A DNA stretch of 64,000 nucleotides. Source: Chitinophaga niabensis. Lineage in GTDB: Bacteria; Bacteroidota; Bacteroidia; Chitinophagales; Chitinophagaceae. The stretch's first letter is position 1, and every line of letters starts with the position of its first letter. The notes beneath the pieces were generated by a model. That model was not told the DNA's origin. It was given only the letters and a program-made list of their open reading frames with translations, and did no database searches. A program made the position numbers and the translations under genes. This document shows positions 19,347 to 28,550 of this stretch, piece after piece. The stretch spans positions 800,608 through 864,607 of the forward strand of contig JAFIGY010000009.1 of NCBI GenBank assembly GCA_017849435.1, read 5' to 3'.

Positions 19347-19429
19347 TATTTTTTATATAGGGTAATGCCGGATGAATACTTTAACAATATTCATCCGGCA
19401 GAAATCGTACATCATACTCCCTTATATAT

Positions 19430-19437
19430 TACCTTTG
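19430..19437 (+). promoter_or_regulatory. -7 promoter element of yidC
   Basis: TACCTTTG matches TAnnTTTG, 23 bases before the ATG at 19461. Confidence 0.5.
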
Positions 19438-19460
19438 CTCCTTAAATTTTAATTTTCGAC

Positions 19461-21293
19461 ATGGACAGAAACTCGGTCATTGGTTTTGTGCTGCTGGGTG
19501 CTTTGCTGATAGGATATATTTTCTGGAATCAGCAGTCAGCTAACACCGCAAAACTGGAAAAGGCCCGTCAGGATTCCATTGCCAACCTGAATAAGCCAAA
19601 GGAAGAGCAGGCCAAACCTGCGGGTGATTCTACGCTGGCGCTGGATTCAACACGCCTGACCAACGAATACGGAACCTTCGCCAGTGCCGCTACCGGTACA
19701 GAGCAGCAACAGGTGCTGGAGAACAAGCTGGTAAAGATCACTTTCAGCAACAAAGGCGGCGAGCCCAGAACGGTGCAGCTGTTGAACTTCAAGACCTCTG
19801 AAGGGAAACCGCTCTTCCTGCAGCAGGGTTCCTTCAACCGCACCGGTCTGAAGATCCCGTTACCGAATAACCAAACGCTCAACACCTCCGATGTATATTT
19901 TACGCCTGGCGAAGTGAAGAAAGAAGCAGACGGCAGCCAGCGCATCAGCTACCGCCTCAATAACGGTCAGCCCGGTCAATACCTGGAGTATACCTATTCC
20001 CTGAAAGCAGACAGCTACCTGGTGGATTACACCATCAACATCGTAGGGATGCAGAACGTGTTGCCCAAAGGCAATATCAGCCTGCAATGGAATGCCCAGG
20101 CAGACCGCCAGGAGCATAACATGCAGCAGGAGCGCCTGAATAACCAGGTGCATTACCGCTTTTCCGATAAGGAACACGATTATTTCACCCTGCAACACCG
20201 CAGCCAGGAGAAACTGTCCAAACCCGTTGAATGGGTGAGCTTCAAGCAACAGTTCTTCAACATCACGCTGCTGGCGCGCAAGGAAAACTTTGCTTCCGCG
20301 GAGATCAACACCAAGATCCCCGAGAGCGGTAACATTGTAGGGCAGGAAATGACCACCCTCGCGATCCCTTATAACGGCGCCGCCGCCTACAGCTTCCCGA
20401 TGGAGATCTATTATGGCCCCAACCATTACAAAACACTGAAGGCCATGGATGTGCAGCTGGAAAAGATCATTCCGCTGGGCTCCGGCATTTTTGCGTTCGT
20501 GAAATATGTGAACAAATGGATCATCATCCCGGTGTTCAACTTCCTCGGCAGTCTCACTTCCAACTACGGTCTCATCATCCTCCTGCTCACGATCTTCATC
20601 CGCCTGATCATCGCTCCGTTCACTTATCAGAGCTATGTTTCCGCCGCCAAGATGAAGGTGTTGAAGCCGGAACTGGATGAACTGCGCGCGAAATATAAAG
20701 ACGATCAGCAGGCCTTCGGCATGGAACAAATGAAACTCTTCCGCAGCGCTGGTGTGAACCCGCTCGGAGGCTGTCTGCCGGCATTGCTCCAATTACCGAT
20801 CCTCGTGGCGATGTACTCTTTCTTCCCATCCTCCATTGAGCTGCGGCAGGAAAGTTTCCTGTGGGCCAAGGATCTGTCCACCTACGATTCCATCTACAAC
20901 TTTGGTTTTACCATCCCGTTATACGGTGATCACATCAGCCTGTTCACCATCCTGATGACCATCACCAGCCTTATCCTCGCCTTCTACAACCGTGGGATGG
21001 CCGATCAAAGCAACCCGGTGATGAAATACATGCCTTATGTATTCCCCGTCATGTTGCTGGGTATCTTTAACAGCATGGCTGCTGCGCTCACTTATTACTA
21101 CTTCCTGAGTAACGTGATCAGTATTGTTCTGCAATGGGCGATCCAGAAATTTGTGATCAACCATGAAAAGATCCATGCGAAGATACAGGCGAACAAAGCA
21201 AAGCCGGCCAGCAAGTCCAAATGGGCAGAAAGACTGGAAGAAATGCAGAAGCGCCAACAGGACATGCAAAAACAACAGCGAAACAAAAAATAA
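19461..21293 (+). CDS. yidC: membrane protein insertase YidC
   Basis: A 610-residue inner membrane insertase of the Gram-negative type. The N-terminal anchor (SVIGFVLLGALLIGYIFW) is followed by a large periplasmic beta domain (about 50-350). Five core helices follow, starting at WIIIPVFNFLGSLTSNYGLIILLLTI, with the cytoplasmic hairpin KMKVLKPELDELRAKYKDD and the helix GVNPLGGCLPALLQLPILVAMYSFF. The C-terminus is a basic, Gln/Lys-rich tail that could contact ribosomes. It stands alone, ended by a clear terminator. Confidence 0.97.
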   Translation: MDRNSVIGFVLLGALLIGYIFWNQQSANTAKLEKARQDSIANLNKPKEEQAKPAGDSTLALDSTRLTNEYGTFASAATGTEQQQVLENKLVKITFSNKGGEPRTVQLLNFKTSEGKPLFLQQGSFNRTGLKIPLPNNQTLNTSDVYFTPGEVKKEADGSQRISYRLNNGQPGQYLEYTYSLKADSYLVDYTINIVGMQNVLPKGNISLQWNAQADRQEHNMQQERLNNQVHYRFSDKEHDYFTLQHRSQEKLSKPVEWVSFKQQFFNITLLARKENFASAEINTKIPESGNIVGQEMTTLAIPYNGAAAYSFPMEIYYGPNHYKTLKAMDVQLEKIIPLGSGIFAFVKYVNKWIIIPVFNFLGSLTSNYGLIILLLTIFIRLIIAPFTYQSYVSAAKMKVLKPELDELRAKYKDDQQAFGMEQMKLFRSAGVNPLGGCLPALLQLPILVAMYSFFPSSIELRQESFLWAKDLSTYDSIYNFGFTIPLYGDHISLFTILMTITSLILAFYNRGMADQSNPVMKYMPYVFPVMLLGIFNSMAAALTYYYFLSNVISIVLQWAIQKFVINHEKIHAKIQANKAKPASKSKWAERLEEMQKRQQDMQKQQRNKK

Positions 21294-21306
21294 AATAACA
21301 CATACA

Positions 21307-21337
21307 GAGGCTCCACGAAAATGGAGCCTCTCTTTTT
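21307..21337 (+). terminator. intrinsic terminator of yidC
   Basis: GAGGCTCCA (21307-21315) pairs with TGGAGCCTC (21322-21330) around a 6-base loop, then TCTTTTT. It lies 10 bases before the M28 peptidase start. Confidence 0.9.
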
Positions 21338-21346
21338 CAGGCAGAC

Positions 21347-22270
21347 ATGAGATTTGTATTATTGACAGGATTATTGCTGGCCGCTATCACCGGCTTCGCG
21401 CAACAGTATATCCCTTCTGCAGAACGGATCACGAACACGGTGCGGTATCTCGCATCAGACAAGCTGAAGGGGCGCGGTACAGGCGAAAAAGGCGGTGTTA
21501 AAGCGAGCCGTTACGTTGCAAAACAGTTTGCCGCATTGGGATTACGGCCCGGTAACAACGGCAGCTATTATCAGCCTTTTACCTTCAGCCGGGGAAAACA
21601 TCTGAACCTTACCAGCAGGAATGTGATCGGCTTCCTTGATAACGGTGCCCCCTATACGATCATCATTGGTGCGCACTACGACCATCTGGGCCGCGCTACT
21701 CTGTTCGACGGGAAATACCCCGTCGGTCAGATACACAATGGTGCAGATGACAATGCATCCGGTGTGGCAGGACTGCTGGAACTGGCCCGGTATTACACAC
21801 AGAACGGCGAGAAGGAACCCTTCAACTTCCTTTTCATTTCCTTCGGCGGAGAAGAGCTGGGCCTGCAAGGTTCGAAATATTACACGCAACATCCCGTTGA
21901 TTCCCTGGCCAATGTGCATTTCATGCTGAACATGGATATGATCGGGCGTTACAATGCGCAGCGTGGCGTGGGTATTGGCGGCTATGGCAGCGCGCTGGAG
22001 TGGCCGGAAGTTTTCAAGGGCGTGCAGCAGGAGGGGATTAGATTTTTCACCGATCCGGCCGGCAAAGGCGGATCAGACCACCACAGTTTTTACATGGCCC
22101 GTGTGCCGGTATTGTTCTTCCATACAGGCGGTCACGATGATTACCACAAACCGACCGACGATGTGGAAAAGCTGGATGCAACCGCAGAAGCGGGAATATT
22201 GAAGATCGCCATCCAACTGATCAATAACGCGATGAAAGAACATAAACTGGATTATAAAGGGGAGCAGTAG
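21347..22270 (+). CDS. secreted M28 family metallopeptidase
   Basis: A 307-residue zinc aminopeptidase-like enzyme. A signal peptide (about 1-18) sends it to the periplasm or outside. The two-zinc site residues can be assigned: His110 and Asp112 in GAHYDHLG, bridging Asp134 in NGADDNASG, catalytic Glu169 and ligand Glu170 in FGGEELG, Asp197 in NMDMIGR, and the last His in FFHTGGHDDYHKPTDD. All are present, so it should be active, probably releasing N-terminal amino acids. Single gene between two terminators. Confidence 0.93.
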   Translation: MRFVLLTGLLLAAITGFAQQYIPSAERITNTVRYLASDKLKGRGTGEKGGVKASRYVAKQFAALGLRPGNNGSYYQPFTFSRGKHLNLTSRNVIGFLDNGAPYTIIIGAHYDHLGRATLFDGKYPVGQIHNGADDNASGVAGLLELARYYTQNGEKEPFNFLFISFGGEELGLQGSKYYTQHPVDSLANVHFMLNMDMIGRYNAQRGVGIGGYGSALEWPEVFKGVQQEGIRFFTDPAGKGGSDHHSFYMARVPVLFFHTGGHDDYHKPTDDVEKLDATAEAGILKIAIQLINNAMKEHKLDYKGEQ

Positions 22271-22365
22271 ATATGCTCTAACCATCCGTCTTTACTGAGA
22301 TCGATTTTCACATCCGGCTGAATGCCTTTATTAGCAGCAGGGAGCATTTTGTTGTCATGGGATAA

Positions 22366-22406
22366 AACTAAAAAAGAAAAGCGTATGATGTTGTCATACG
22401 CTTTTC
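22366..22406 (-). terminator. intrinsic terminator of the PBP1A gene
   Basis: GAAAAGCGTATGA (22376-22388) pairs perfectly with TCATACGCTTTTC (22394-22406). Read on the minus strand it follows the PBP1A stop directly and is followed by TTTTTTAGTTT. Confidence 0.85.
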
Positions 22407-22409
22407 CTG

Positions 22410-24800
22410 CTAATTATCTTTTTTCACCGGCTTGGGCATCAACGCCTTTGGATCTTTGGGAGCGTTGGCCGGAGGGGTCGGTTCATCCTTTTTCTTTTCT
22501 TCCGCGGGTTTCTTTTCTTTTGCAGGCTCAACAGGTTCGCCGTAGTCCTTGAGGTCTACGGTCTGGTAGTCGCTGGCCGCGCCGTTCCCTACGTCTTCTG
22601 CTTCCGCGCCAGGCTGCACATTGGAATCGTAATTGAAGTACAGATCGTTGCGCATATTGGCGGGTGCAGGGAAAGTAGATTTTGGATCGATGCCGAGCGT
22701 TTTGTCCGCATACACTTTCTGGAAGAAGTACGCCCATATCGGGAGACCGGTGCTGGCCCCCTGGCCCAGAGCGGTACTGTTGAACCGGAGGTAGTTATTC
22801 TCACATCCAACCCATGCACCGGCCAGCAGCTGCGGTGTGTAACCGATGAACCATCCGTCCGTATTATCGTTCGTAGTACCTGTTTTACCGCCTATTTCGC
22901 CGGGAATATTGTATTTAAAACGCAGGCGGGCGCCGGTACCGCCGGTGGTGGTAACGCCCTGCATCATTTTCACCATGGTATATGCATCCGCTTCGCTGAT
23001 CACTTCTTTTTTCTCCGGCACATATGTTTCGAGGATATTACCGTTGCGGTCTTCGATACGGGTGATATAGATCGGTTTAGTGATCACCCCTCTCGCCGGG
23101 AACATCGTATAGGCCCGCAACATCTCGTAGAGGGAGATCTCCGGCGTACCCAGCGCAATGGAGGGATAGGGCGGTATGTTGTAAGAGAATCCTATCTTGT
23201 TCTTCGCAAATTCGGCGAACGTTTTGGCGCCGATCTGTTTGATGATATAAACGCTTACCAGGTTGAGGGACTTGGCCAGCGCGCCTGCCATGGAGATGCT
23301 GCCGCCCACGGAGCCTTCCGAGTTACGGCTGATGGTCCAGTTGCCGATGGTCACCGGTTCATTAGGCAGTATAGTGTTCGGGTTCATGCCATTCATAAGG
23401 GCGAAGCAATAGAGAAAGGGTTTGAACGTAGAACCCACCTGGCGGGCGGTTTTTATCACGTGGTCGTTCTTAAAGTAACGGAAATCCGGTCCCCCTACCC
23501 AGGCCTTCACTTCGCCGCTTTCCGGATCCATGGCCATGAATCCGGTTTGCAGGATGGCACGCATGTATTTGATGGAATCCATCGGCGTCATCACCGTATC
23601 GATCTCGTTCTGTTCCGGATCTGTAAAGCTGCGCCAGGAGAATACGCGCATTTTAACAGGGGTATTGAACGCTTCTTTGATCTCTTCGTCTGTGGCCTCA
23701 TCGTCTTTCATCTGTTTATACCGGTCTGATTCGCGGGTGAACTGATCCAGGTCTTTCTGCCATTTGTCCCAGACTTTTCCGGATTTGATGTTAGCCTGTT
23801 GGGAGAAAGATTTCTGTAGATCTTTCAGGTGATGGGCCACCGCTTCTTCCGCGTACAACTGCATGCGCGGATTGATGGTAGTATAGATCTTCAGACCGTC
23901 ACGGTACAGGTTGTATTCCGTTCCGTCTGCTTTTTTATGGTTCTTGCACCAGGTTTTCAGCTCCCCGCGCAGTACCTCGCGGAAGTAGGGGGCGAGCCCT
24001 TTGTTGTGGTCCACTTTGTTGTACCGGAGTACGATGGGTCTGTTCCTGGCGGCTTCGCCTTCCGGCTTGGTGATAAATCCTTCATCGATCATGTTCTGGA
24101 TCACGGTATTGCGCCGGTCCCTGGACATTTGCGGGTTCCTTCTGGGGTTATATTGCGTCACCCCTTTCAACATACCCACCAGCACGGCAGCTTCTTCGAT
24201 GGACAGCTGGCTGGGGCTTTTACTGAAGAAAGTTCTGGCGCCATTCTCAATGCCATATACATTATCTCCGAAAGCCACCGTGTTCAGATATAGTGTGATG
24301 ATCTCCTCTTTCGTGAAATTCCTTTCGAGTTTGATGGCGATCACCCACTCGGAAAGTTTCTGGAATGCCCGTACAAAACTATTGCGGGACCTTTCCTTTC
24401 CTTCCACATCCGCCTGCAGGTTAAGGGCCAGCTGTTGCGTGATGGTGCTGGATCCGCGTTTCTTGCCGATCAGCATATAGAAAGGAATGGCGATCGTGCC
24501 TTTGGCATCGATGCCGGAGTGGTCGTAGAATCTTTTATCTTCTGTAGCCAGCAGGGCATTGATCACATTTTTTGAAATATCCTTGTACTCTACGTTGGAC
24601 CGGTCTACCTGGTAATATTTACCCATAATGGTGCCATCCTCCGCGATCACTTCAGATGCGAGGGCGGTACGAGGGTTTTCCAGATCTTCCATACTGGGCA
24701 TATGGCCGATGATGCGGAAATTAATGAGCACCAGGAGGATCAGGAAGAGGACCAGCCCTCCGCCGAAGAGCCACCATAATATTTTTACGGATTTCTTCAT
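22410..24800 (-). CDS. bifunctional penicillin-binding protein 1A (glycosyltransferase/transpeptidase)
   Basis: A 796-residue class A PBP that polymerises and cross-links peptidoglycan at the outer face of the inner membrane. One N-terminal helix (about 7-27) is followed by the GT51 domain with ATEDKRFYDHSGID (catalytic Glu87) and RGSSTITQQLALNL. The transpeptidase domain carries Ser457-Thr-Phe-Lys460, Ser511-Leu-Asn513 and Lys639-Thr-Gly641, the three penicilloyl motifs. The C-terminal tail (about 740-796) is disordered and Pro/Lys/Glu-rich. It is transcribed alone; a terminator follows the stop. The PorW/SprE-like gene lies upstream on the same strand. Confidence 0.96.
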   Translation of the reverse strand: MKKSVKILWWLFGGGLVLFLILLVLINFRIIGHMPSMEDLENPRTALASEVIAEDGTIMGKYYQVDRSNVEYKDISKNVINALLATEDKRFYDHSGIDAKGTIAIPFYMLIGKKRGSSTITQQLALNLQADVEGKERSRNSFVRAFQKLSEWVIAIKLERNFTKEEIITLYLNTVAFGDNVYGIENGARTFFSKSPSQLSIEEAAVLVGMLKGVTQYNPRRNPQMSRDRRNTVIQNMIDEGFITKPEGEAARNRPIVLRYNKVDHNKGLAPYFREVLRGELKTWCKNHKKADGTEYNLYRDGLKIYTTINPRMQLYAEEAVAHHLKDLQKSFSQQANIKSGKVWDKWQKDLDQFTRESDRYKQMKDDEATDEEIKEAFNTPVKMRVFSWRSFTDPEQNEIDTVMTPMDSIKYMRAILQTGFMAMDPESGEVKAWVGGPDFRYFKNDHVIKTARQVGSTFKPFLYCFALMNGMNPNTILPNEPVTIGNWTISRNSEGSVGGSISMAGALAKSLNLVSVYIIKQIGAKTFAEFAKNKIGFSYNIPPYPSIALGTPEISLYEMLRAYTMFPARGVITKPIYITRIEDRNGNILETYVPEKKEVISEADAYTMVKMMQGVTTTGGTGARLRFKYNIPGEIGGKTGTTNDNTDGWFIGYTPQLLAGAWVGCENNYLRFNSTALGQGASTGLPIWAYFFQKVYADKTLGIDPKSTFPAPANMRNDLYFNYDSNVQPGAEAEDVGNGAASDYQTVDLKDYGEPVEPAKEKKPAEEKKKDEPTPPANAPKDPKALMPKPVKKDN

Positions 24801-24891
24801 ATGTTAAAATGTGTGAAACAGTCTATCCATGCAAAATTATTCAAATTTCCCGGCATTGCAGGTATGAGGGAACCTCTTATCAGATCAAATA

Positions 24892-27858
24892 TTATTCCGT
24901 AATGTAGTTATTCGTGAAGAATTTCTTGTAGCCTTCCAGGTCCTTGGTATTGTTCAGCAGGATGAAGTTATCCCTTGAAATGATAAAGAATTTATATTCA
25001 GTAGGTTTGATCCTCGGAACGATCACCGTGGCAGCTGATTTCGTGATCTCATCGAAATATTGCAGCGCTTTTTCTTCGTTAGGGAAGAGTCTGAAGATGA
25101 TCATAACCTCGCTGGGTGTGAGCACAAAGCTGCTGGTTTCCACTTTATCTGCTGCATGTTTTTCCGAATTGTATTTGGAGAATTGCGCCAGTGCTTCATC
25201 CTGCAGTACTTTGGAAACGCGGTTGAAATACATGACCACAAAATGCGGATTGGCGCTTTTTTCGTCTCCCAGTTTGTAAGGTGTAACCGGCGGCGGAGGG
25301 GGCGGAGGCGCCACTGCCACGGAGTCTTTAGCTTTAGCGGCTGCATTGGCCAGGGAGTCTTTGAGCTGTGGCTGCGGATTCTGCCAGGGATAACGGATGG
25401 TGATATTCTCATCTACCCGTGCACCGCCGGAAGTATCCCGCGTGATCTGCAGCTGGCCAAGGTAATCCACGATCTGTTGCTTGCGGTTGAGCACATCTTT
25501 GATGGCCATGGCCTGTTTCAGAATGTTCTCTTCTCCCGGGTATTTCGCGATCACGGCATCTATAGCGGCTTTGCCCTGTTCTTCCGTGCCGGTTTTGATG
25601 ATAGTCATGGCCGCGAGGAGATCGAACTTCGGCTGAAGGGAGTTATAGCCGAATGTGGAATCTGCCTGTTTTTTCAGTGTCAACACAGTGTCGTAACGTC
25701 CCGTGAGATAAGCGATGTAGGCGGAATCGTAAATGGCGCTGACAGCTTTCCGTTTTTCCTTGTCTTCATCTTTTGGTAAACCATATTGCAGGATGTTGGC
25801 ATAATTCGTACCTGCAAACTGCGTCATCACCATTTGCTTGTAACGTGCAGCTTCCTGTGTATGATTGAGTTTGTTATGCCAAACATAGAGTGAATACAGT
25901 ATTTCGGCTTTGTGCGGATTATTCGGGAACCGCTCCATCAGCGAATCGTAAGAGGCAATGGCATCGCGGGGATTATCCAGTTTGTCGGCGTACAGTTTGC
26001 CGAGATCGAACCAGGCCTTGATCTGTTTGTTATGAGATTCTTCCAGTTTCTCCGGCGTAACGGGCAGATGTTCGGCCAGTACTTTGGCATTGATGCTATC
26101 CGCCGGCAGGCGTTCTATAGCGGCGGTTACATTGTCCTGTGCGGGTGCTTCTCCTGTTGCGGGCTGTGTTTTCACACCACCGATGGGGCTGTTGGCACTG
26201 CGGCGCCAGTTATCCGCCAGCGGGCGATTGCCCCATCTGCGTTTGAATTCGCTGAATCCGCTGGCTTTGGCGGCGGCGTTGTAGAAATACCAGTCACCGC
26301 TTTCATCCGGTTTTCCGGTAAGCGGATTAACGGATCGTCCGTTATTGTTAAATGGCTGGAAGGCGTTGCCTGCCTCATTTTTATTATTCTTCGGTGCGGT
26401 TTTGGCGGTGCGGATGGCAGTTACCTGTTTGGCAAGTAACGCGTCCCGCTCCGCGGGTGGAAGGGCTGCAATTTTTTGCAGACTGTCTTCCTGGTGGATC
26501 AGCTGGATCTTAGAGGCTACTTCCGTCAGCACTTCTTTACGCGTGTTCACAATAGCGGCTTCCTCAAAGTCAGGCCCCATAATAGCCGCTGTGCTGTCAT
26601 AAAAGCGTTGCGCGGTGAGGTAATCTTTCCGGGAGTAATGAATATCCGCAATCGCTTTGTAGGTCAGTGTTTTCTGCAGCATATTGGGGTTTTCCGTCTT
26701 TAACCCTTTCTGCAGAAATTCCAGGGCTTTCTCCGGGCGCTCATTGGCGCAGAGGGCAGCCATATTGTAATAGATCGCGTCCCGGAAGGGGATGAATTTT
26801 TCCTTGCGGAGCATGCTCTGAAGGGCGGCAAGACTTTCATCCAGTCCGCCTCCGTTGGCTTTCACGTTCAGTTTCGCGATCTGTACGCGGGCATTGAAAT
26901 CCATTGTGGCGTCCGGTTTGAATGCGATCACATCCCGGAATGCTTCCATGGAAGAATCTGCTTTTCCCTGAGAGGCGTACAATTGGCCGAGTATATAGCT
27001 CATCCTTGCTTTCTCATCCCGGTTACCGCGACTTTTATCAATCGCTTCACGCAGGGGAGTGATCGTTTCCACGTACATTCCCTGTTTGTAGAAGCGATAT
27101 GCCTGTAATTCCGCGAGCTGGCCGGTGAGGCGTTTCGGGAAGTAGGGGTCGCCTTCCAGGATGTTCAGGAGGGATTGTGCTTCGTCATGTTTTTTCTGTT
27201 CCAGGAAAACCCGGGCCTGCCAGAGAAAAGCATCGTTCCGGACGGCCCTGTGCCGGAAATTCCGGCTGAACCAGTTCTTTTCCTTTTCACGGGTGGCGAT
27301 GGACATGCGGGAGTCCTCGCTGCGGCCCACAACGGTATTGTATTCCGATTTCTTTTTGGGTGCGAAGGTAGTATTGATATACTGGAAGGTATTATTGGCA
27401 TTGTCCCAGTCGCCTTTATAATAATAGGCTTTGCCTACGAGGAAGTAACAATCATCGATCCAGCGGCCGCGGGGGTCGTGGATCTGTACGGCCACGGAGG
27501 CTTTCTGGATCACGGAATCCAGATCACTGGTGTTAAGGTTCAGTTTTTCTACGGTATAAGGGTAGAAAGGCAGGAACACATTGTAATTATCCTGACGCTG
27601 ACGGTTGATACCTTTGAGCACCCCGTCCAGCTTGAGTTTTGCATGATAATAGTAATTGTAACGGGTCACGAGGTTCTGCACCAGCTTCCGTTTGATGGTA
27701 AAGGGCTTTTCGGCCATTTTCTCTGAAGGCGGGCGACGATCTTCCTGTTTCACAGGCTTCTGCGGCACCTGGTTTTGCCCAAATACTGCCTGTGCACCCG
27801 GGAACATCATCAAAAGCAAAATACAGGCGCGTATAAATAAGGATCTAGAACAATTCAT
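24892..27858 (-). CDS. PorW/SprE-like tetratricopeptide protein (type IX secretion / gliding)
   Basis: A 988-residue exported TPR protein. A signal peptide (about 1-27) precedes a helical N-terminal region with RYNYYYHAKLKLDGVL and YNVFLPFYPYTVEKLN, features I recall from SprE of Flavobacterium and PorW of Porphyromonas. At least ten TPR-like helical pairs follow across about 130-780. A poly-Pro stretch (VAPPPPPPP) at about 845 links to a C-terminal domain of about 130 residues (KSANPHFVVMYFNRVS...). SprE/PorW supports the type IX secretion machine in the periplasm. No other T9SS gene is in the window. The assignment rests on remembered family features. Confidence 0.78.
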   Translation of the reverse strand: MNCSRSLFIRACILLLMMFPGAQAVFGQNQVPQKPVKQEDRRPPSEKMAEKPFTIKRKLVQNLVTRYNYYYHAKLKLDGVLKGINRQRQDNYNVFLPFYPYTVEKLNLNTSDLDSVIQKASVAVQIHDPRGRWIDDCYFLVGKAYYYKGDWDNANNTFQYINTTFAPKKKSEYNTVVGRSEDSRMSIATREKEKNWFSRNFRHRAVRNDAFLWQARVFLEQKKHDEAQSLLNILEGDPYFPKRLTGQLAELQAYRFYKQGMYVETITPLREAIDKSRGNRDEKARMSYILGQLYASQGKADSSMEAFRDVIAFKPDATMDFNARVQIAKLNVKANGGGLDESLAALQSMLRKEKFIPFRDAIYYNMAALCANERPEKALEFLQKGLKTENPNMLQKTLTYKAIADIHYSRKDYLTAQRFYDSTAAIMGPDFEEAAIVNTRKEVLTEVASKIQLIHQEDSLQKIAALPPAERDALLAKQVTAIRTAKTAPKNNKNEAGNAFQPFNNNGRSVNPLTGKPDESGDWYFYNAAAKASGFSEFKRRWGNRPLADNWRRSANSPIGGVKTQPATGEAPAQDNVTAAIERLPADSINAKVLAEHLPVTPEKLEESHNKQIKAWFDLGKLYADKLDNPRDAIASYDSLMERFPNNPHKAEILYSLYVWHNKLNHTQEAARYKQMVMTQFAGTNYANILQYGLPKDEDKEKRKAVSAIYDSAYIAYLTGRYDTVLTLKKQADSTFGYNSLQPKFDLLAAMTIIKTGTEEQGKAAIDAVIAKYPGEENILKQAMAIKDVLNRKQQIVDYLGQLQITRDTSGGARVDENITIRYPWQNPQPQLKDSLANAAAKAKDSVAVAPPPPPPPVTPYKLGDEKSANPHFVVMYFNRVSKVLQDEALAQFSKYNSEKHAADKVETSSFVLTPSEVMIIFRLFPNEEKALQYFDEITKSAATVIVPRIKPTEYKFFIISRDNFILLNNTKDLEGYKKFFTNNYITE

Positions 27859-28057
27859 GTAAAAGCCAGGGTCAATAAATCTAATATATTAACTATATAA
27901 CCAATAACCGGAATAAATATTTTAAAGATAGGACAATTTTTTTCTTTCCCCCGGATTTACCCCCTTCCGGCAGGGTTCCCCACAATAGCCAAATTTGGCC
28001 ATTGCCCTGATTGGCCGTTTGATGGAATTTTACATATGTGTTTGTGATAATTTTAAA

Positions 28058-28468
28058 ATGAAAAAAACAGCATCCATCCTTTCAATAATCATTTTAACAG
28101 CTGTGATCAGCAGTTTTACTTCTTCATCCCAATCCCAATCAGGTTTTGGCCCCTGGCGAACGACTACCTGTTTCAAAGGACTTGATTATTCCGTAAAACG
28201 TGCGTCTTATAATGAATCTGCTAAAAAATATGAATGGTGGGTGAGGTTCAGGAATCGATACAAGGTGAATGCCTCTTTTGACTGCGTTTTGAAAGAGAGT
28301 ACCGTGATTTCTGCAAAATGCACAGACAGGGTAACGGTAAGAGCCAATTCCGAGGGCGGCGGCATTTGGTTTCTTGTGGCGGATGCCAATGCAGTAAAAG
28401 TGTTTGTTGATGCTTTGCGTTTTGGAAAGGATGATTGGGGAACCAGATATGAACCTTGTGATAATTGA
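28058..28468 (+). CDS. small secreted protein with GPW domain, function unknown
   Basis: A 136-residue protein with a signal peptide (about 1-26; the frame is open from 27995, but the ATG at 28058 begins a proper signal sequence). The mature part starts with GFGPWRTTTCFKG and contains four Cys. Its order of features (GPW start, an aromatic/basic strand, a VTVRANSEGGGIW segment, and a closing FVDALRFGKDDWG) is repeated in the first domain of the gene at 28551, so the two look like members of one small beta-sandwich family. No known family is recognised. It is probably the first gene of a three-gene set of exported proteins. Confidence 0.7.
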   Translation: MKKTASILSIIILTAVISSFTSSSQSQSGFGPWRTTTCFKGLDYSVKRASYNESAKKYEWWVRFRNRYKVNASFDCVLKESTVISAKCTDRVTVRANSEGGGIWFLVADANAVKVFVDALRFGKDDWGTRYEPCDN

Positions 28469-28550
28469 CTTCAGAGTATTCCCGCTACTTCAAAAAATGT
28501 TTCCAGGCCGAATATCCCTTTTTTAGAACAAAATCTTTAGATATCATTTT